DNA of 64,000 bases from Desulfofundulus luciae (GTDB lineage Bacteria > Bacillota > Desulfotomaculia > Desulfotomaculales > Desulfovirgulaceae), in NCBI RefSeq assembly GCF_030813795.1, contig NZ_JAUSUX010000007.1, positions 1 through 64,000 on the forward strand, given 5' to 3'. Numbering within the stretch: position 1 is the first letter of the stretch; every line of letters starts with the position of its first letter. Positions 63,570 to 64,000 of the stretch are shown here, piece by piece. Below the pieces are notes generated by a model, which saw only the letters and a program-made list of their open reading frames with translations, made no database searches and was not told the origin of the DNA. The position numbers and the translations under genes were made by a program.

Positions 63570-63585
63570 GGCAATATTCATGCCA
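63570..63585 (-). promoter_or_regulatory. Sigma-54-type -24/-12 promoter of the alcohol dehydrogenase gene
   Basis: The minus strand reads TGGCATGAATATTGCC: GG at -24 and GC at -12 at the exact spacing, close to the consensus TGGCACG-N4-TTGC. It is about 100 bases upstream of the start codon. A dyad-like TGACAGCG...CGGGACA at about 63630-63652 could be an activator site. Confidence 0.7.
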
Positions 63586-63711
63586 GAGATAAAAATCTTG
63601 AAATTCGCTACGTTTAAGGCAACCCATTGTTGACAGCGTTCCATTACGGGACAAAAGCTTAGCCAATTTGGAGCGGGGAGTTTCAATTTAGAAATTTAGA
63701 AGCGGCCCTAT

Positions 63712-63745
63712 CAAAAAAAAACCGCTTCCGGCGGGAAAGCGGTTG
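63712..63745 (-). terminator. Terminator of the sigma-54 regulator gene
   Basis: AACCGCTT and AAGCGGTT form the stem; on the minus strand a run of eight or more T residues follows. Confidence 0.85.
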
Positions 63746-63847
63746 ACCTGCCGTATGTGAAAAACCGAACTTGCCGGTGGGTACCGGACGCAAGGTGCGT
63801 ATCTTGCGCGGAACGCCGGAGCGAGGGTCTAACGACGTGCCCTGTAA

Positions 63848-64000
63848 TTAGCTGTTTCCTGCTTCGCCCTGCATTTCTTTTAATTTTCGGTAGAGGGTAT
63901 TCCGGCCGATACCCAGTATACGGGCGGCCAGAGTAATGTTGCCGCGGGAATAAACCAGGGCCTGATTGATAGCTTCCCTTTCCATTTCCTCAATGGTTGC
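63848..64000 (-). CDS. Fis-type helix-turn-helix end of a sigma-54-dependent activator (partial)
   Basis: The last 50 residues of a protein entering from the right edge are visible. IEEMEREAINQALVYSRGNI and TLAARILGIGRNTLYRKLKE form a Fis-type DNA-binding domain, as at the C-terminus of NtrC/AcoR-type activators. It is directly upstream of the alcohol dehydrogenase and reads in the same direction, ending about 260 bases before the sigma-54-like promoter. The AAA+ part is outside the window, so the class is inferred. Confidence 0.85.
   Translation of the reverse strand, partial: ATIEEMEREAINQALVYSRGNITLAARILGIGRNTLYRKLKEMQGEAGNS

Overview
The window reads as a chromosomal segment of a GC-rich, spore-forming, anaerobic Firmicute, most like the Desulfotomaculum/Desulfofundulus/Pelotomaculum group. 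This is inferred from gene content: a tungsten aldehyde oxidoreductase, tungstate uptake, two MoeA paralogues, FdhD, YtaF- and YjcZ-like sporulation-type proteins, a CIRCE-controlled groESL, HD-GYP/GGDEF signalling and many GTG/TTG starts. No 16S gene is present, so the assignment is not proven.

1-11.3 kb: a type I-C CRISPR-Cas locus on the minus strand. The array runs off the left edge (41 repeats, 40 spacers visible). A leader follows, then cas2, cas1, cas4, cas7, cas8c, cas5c and cas3, so transcription runs cas3 to cas2 and on towards the array. The unusual point is that diverged copies of the CRISPR repeat, in the same orientation as the cas mRNA, are scattered through the operon: one in the cas3 leader, one inside the cas3 reading frame, two flanking a 35-nt spacer between cas3 and cas5 (a mini-CRISPR), and one after cas2. 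Cas5c is the repeat endonuclease in type I-C, so this layout suggests the operon mRNA is itself a Cas5c substrate, or that the mini-array makes a regulatory crRNA.

11.3-22 kb: an MFS exporter, a DJ-1/PfpI protein, then a sensory block: a FIST protein coupled to a GAF/PAS/GGDEF/HD-GYP protein, a chemoreceptor, and a PocR/GAF/GAF/HD-GYP protein whose C-terminus follows a 15-G tract. 22-33 kb holds housekeeping genes (DacF-like carboxypeptidase, DedA, SEC-C protein, Ctp protease, polA-mutM-ytaF-lytic transglycosylase, ADP-ribosylglycohydrolase). 33-35 kb has a larE remnant, a response regulator and four tRNAs.

36-40.8 kb: a minus-strand STAS/PP2C/histidine-kinase-type ATPase/FapA operon preceded by a clear c-di-GMP-I (GEMM) riboswitch. 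The ATPase gene is split by a frameshift. 41-46.2 kb: tRNA-Thr, ogt, an EamA transporter, cysK, groEL and groES with CIRCE. 46.2-48.6 kb is a decayed patch with an integrase C-terminus, a recA remnant and broken small frames around a Crp/Fnr regulator and an FMN-type protein.

48.6-64 kb is a molybdenum/tungsten cofactor region: mogA, fdhD, a Moco-type riboswitch with an evident terminator switch ahead of tupA and tupC, a larB-larC deletion fusion, two moeA genes, the tungstate permease tupB separated from its partners, MoaD/HesA/MoaD, tungsten AOR and an iron alcohol dehydrogenase. Both oxidoreductase genes carry sigma-54 type -24/-12 elements, and the edge of the window cuts into a Fis-type regulator gene of the sigma-54 activator kind. 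Together these genes import tungstate, insert it into the pterin cofactor, and use it for aldehyde/alcohol metabolism.
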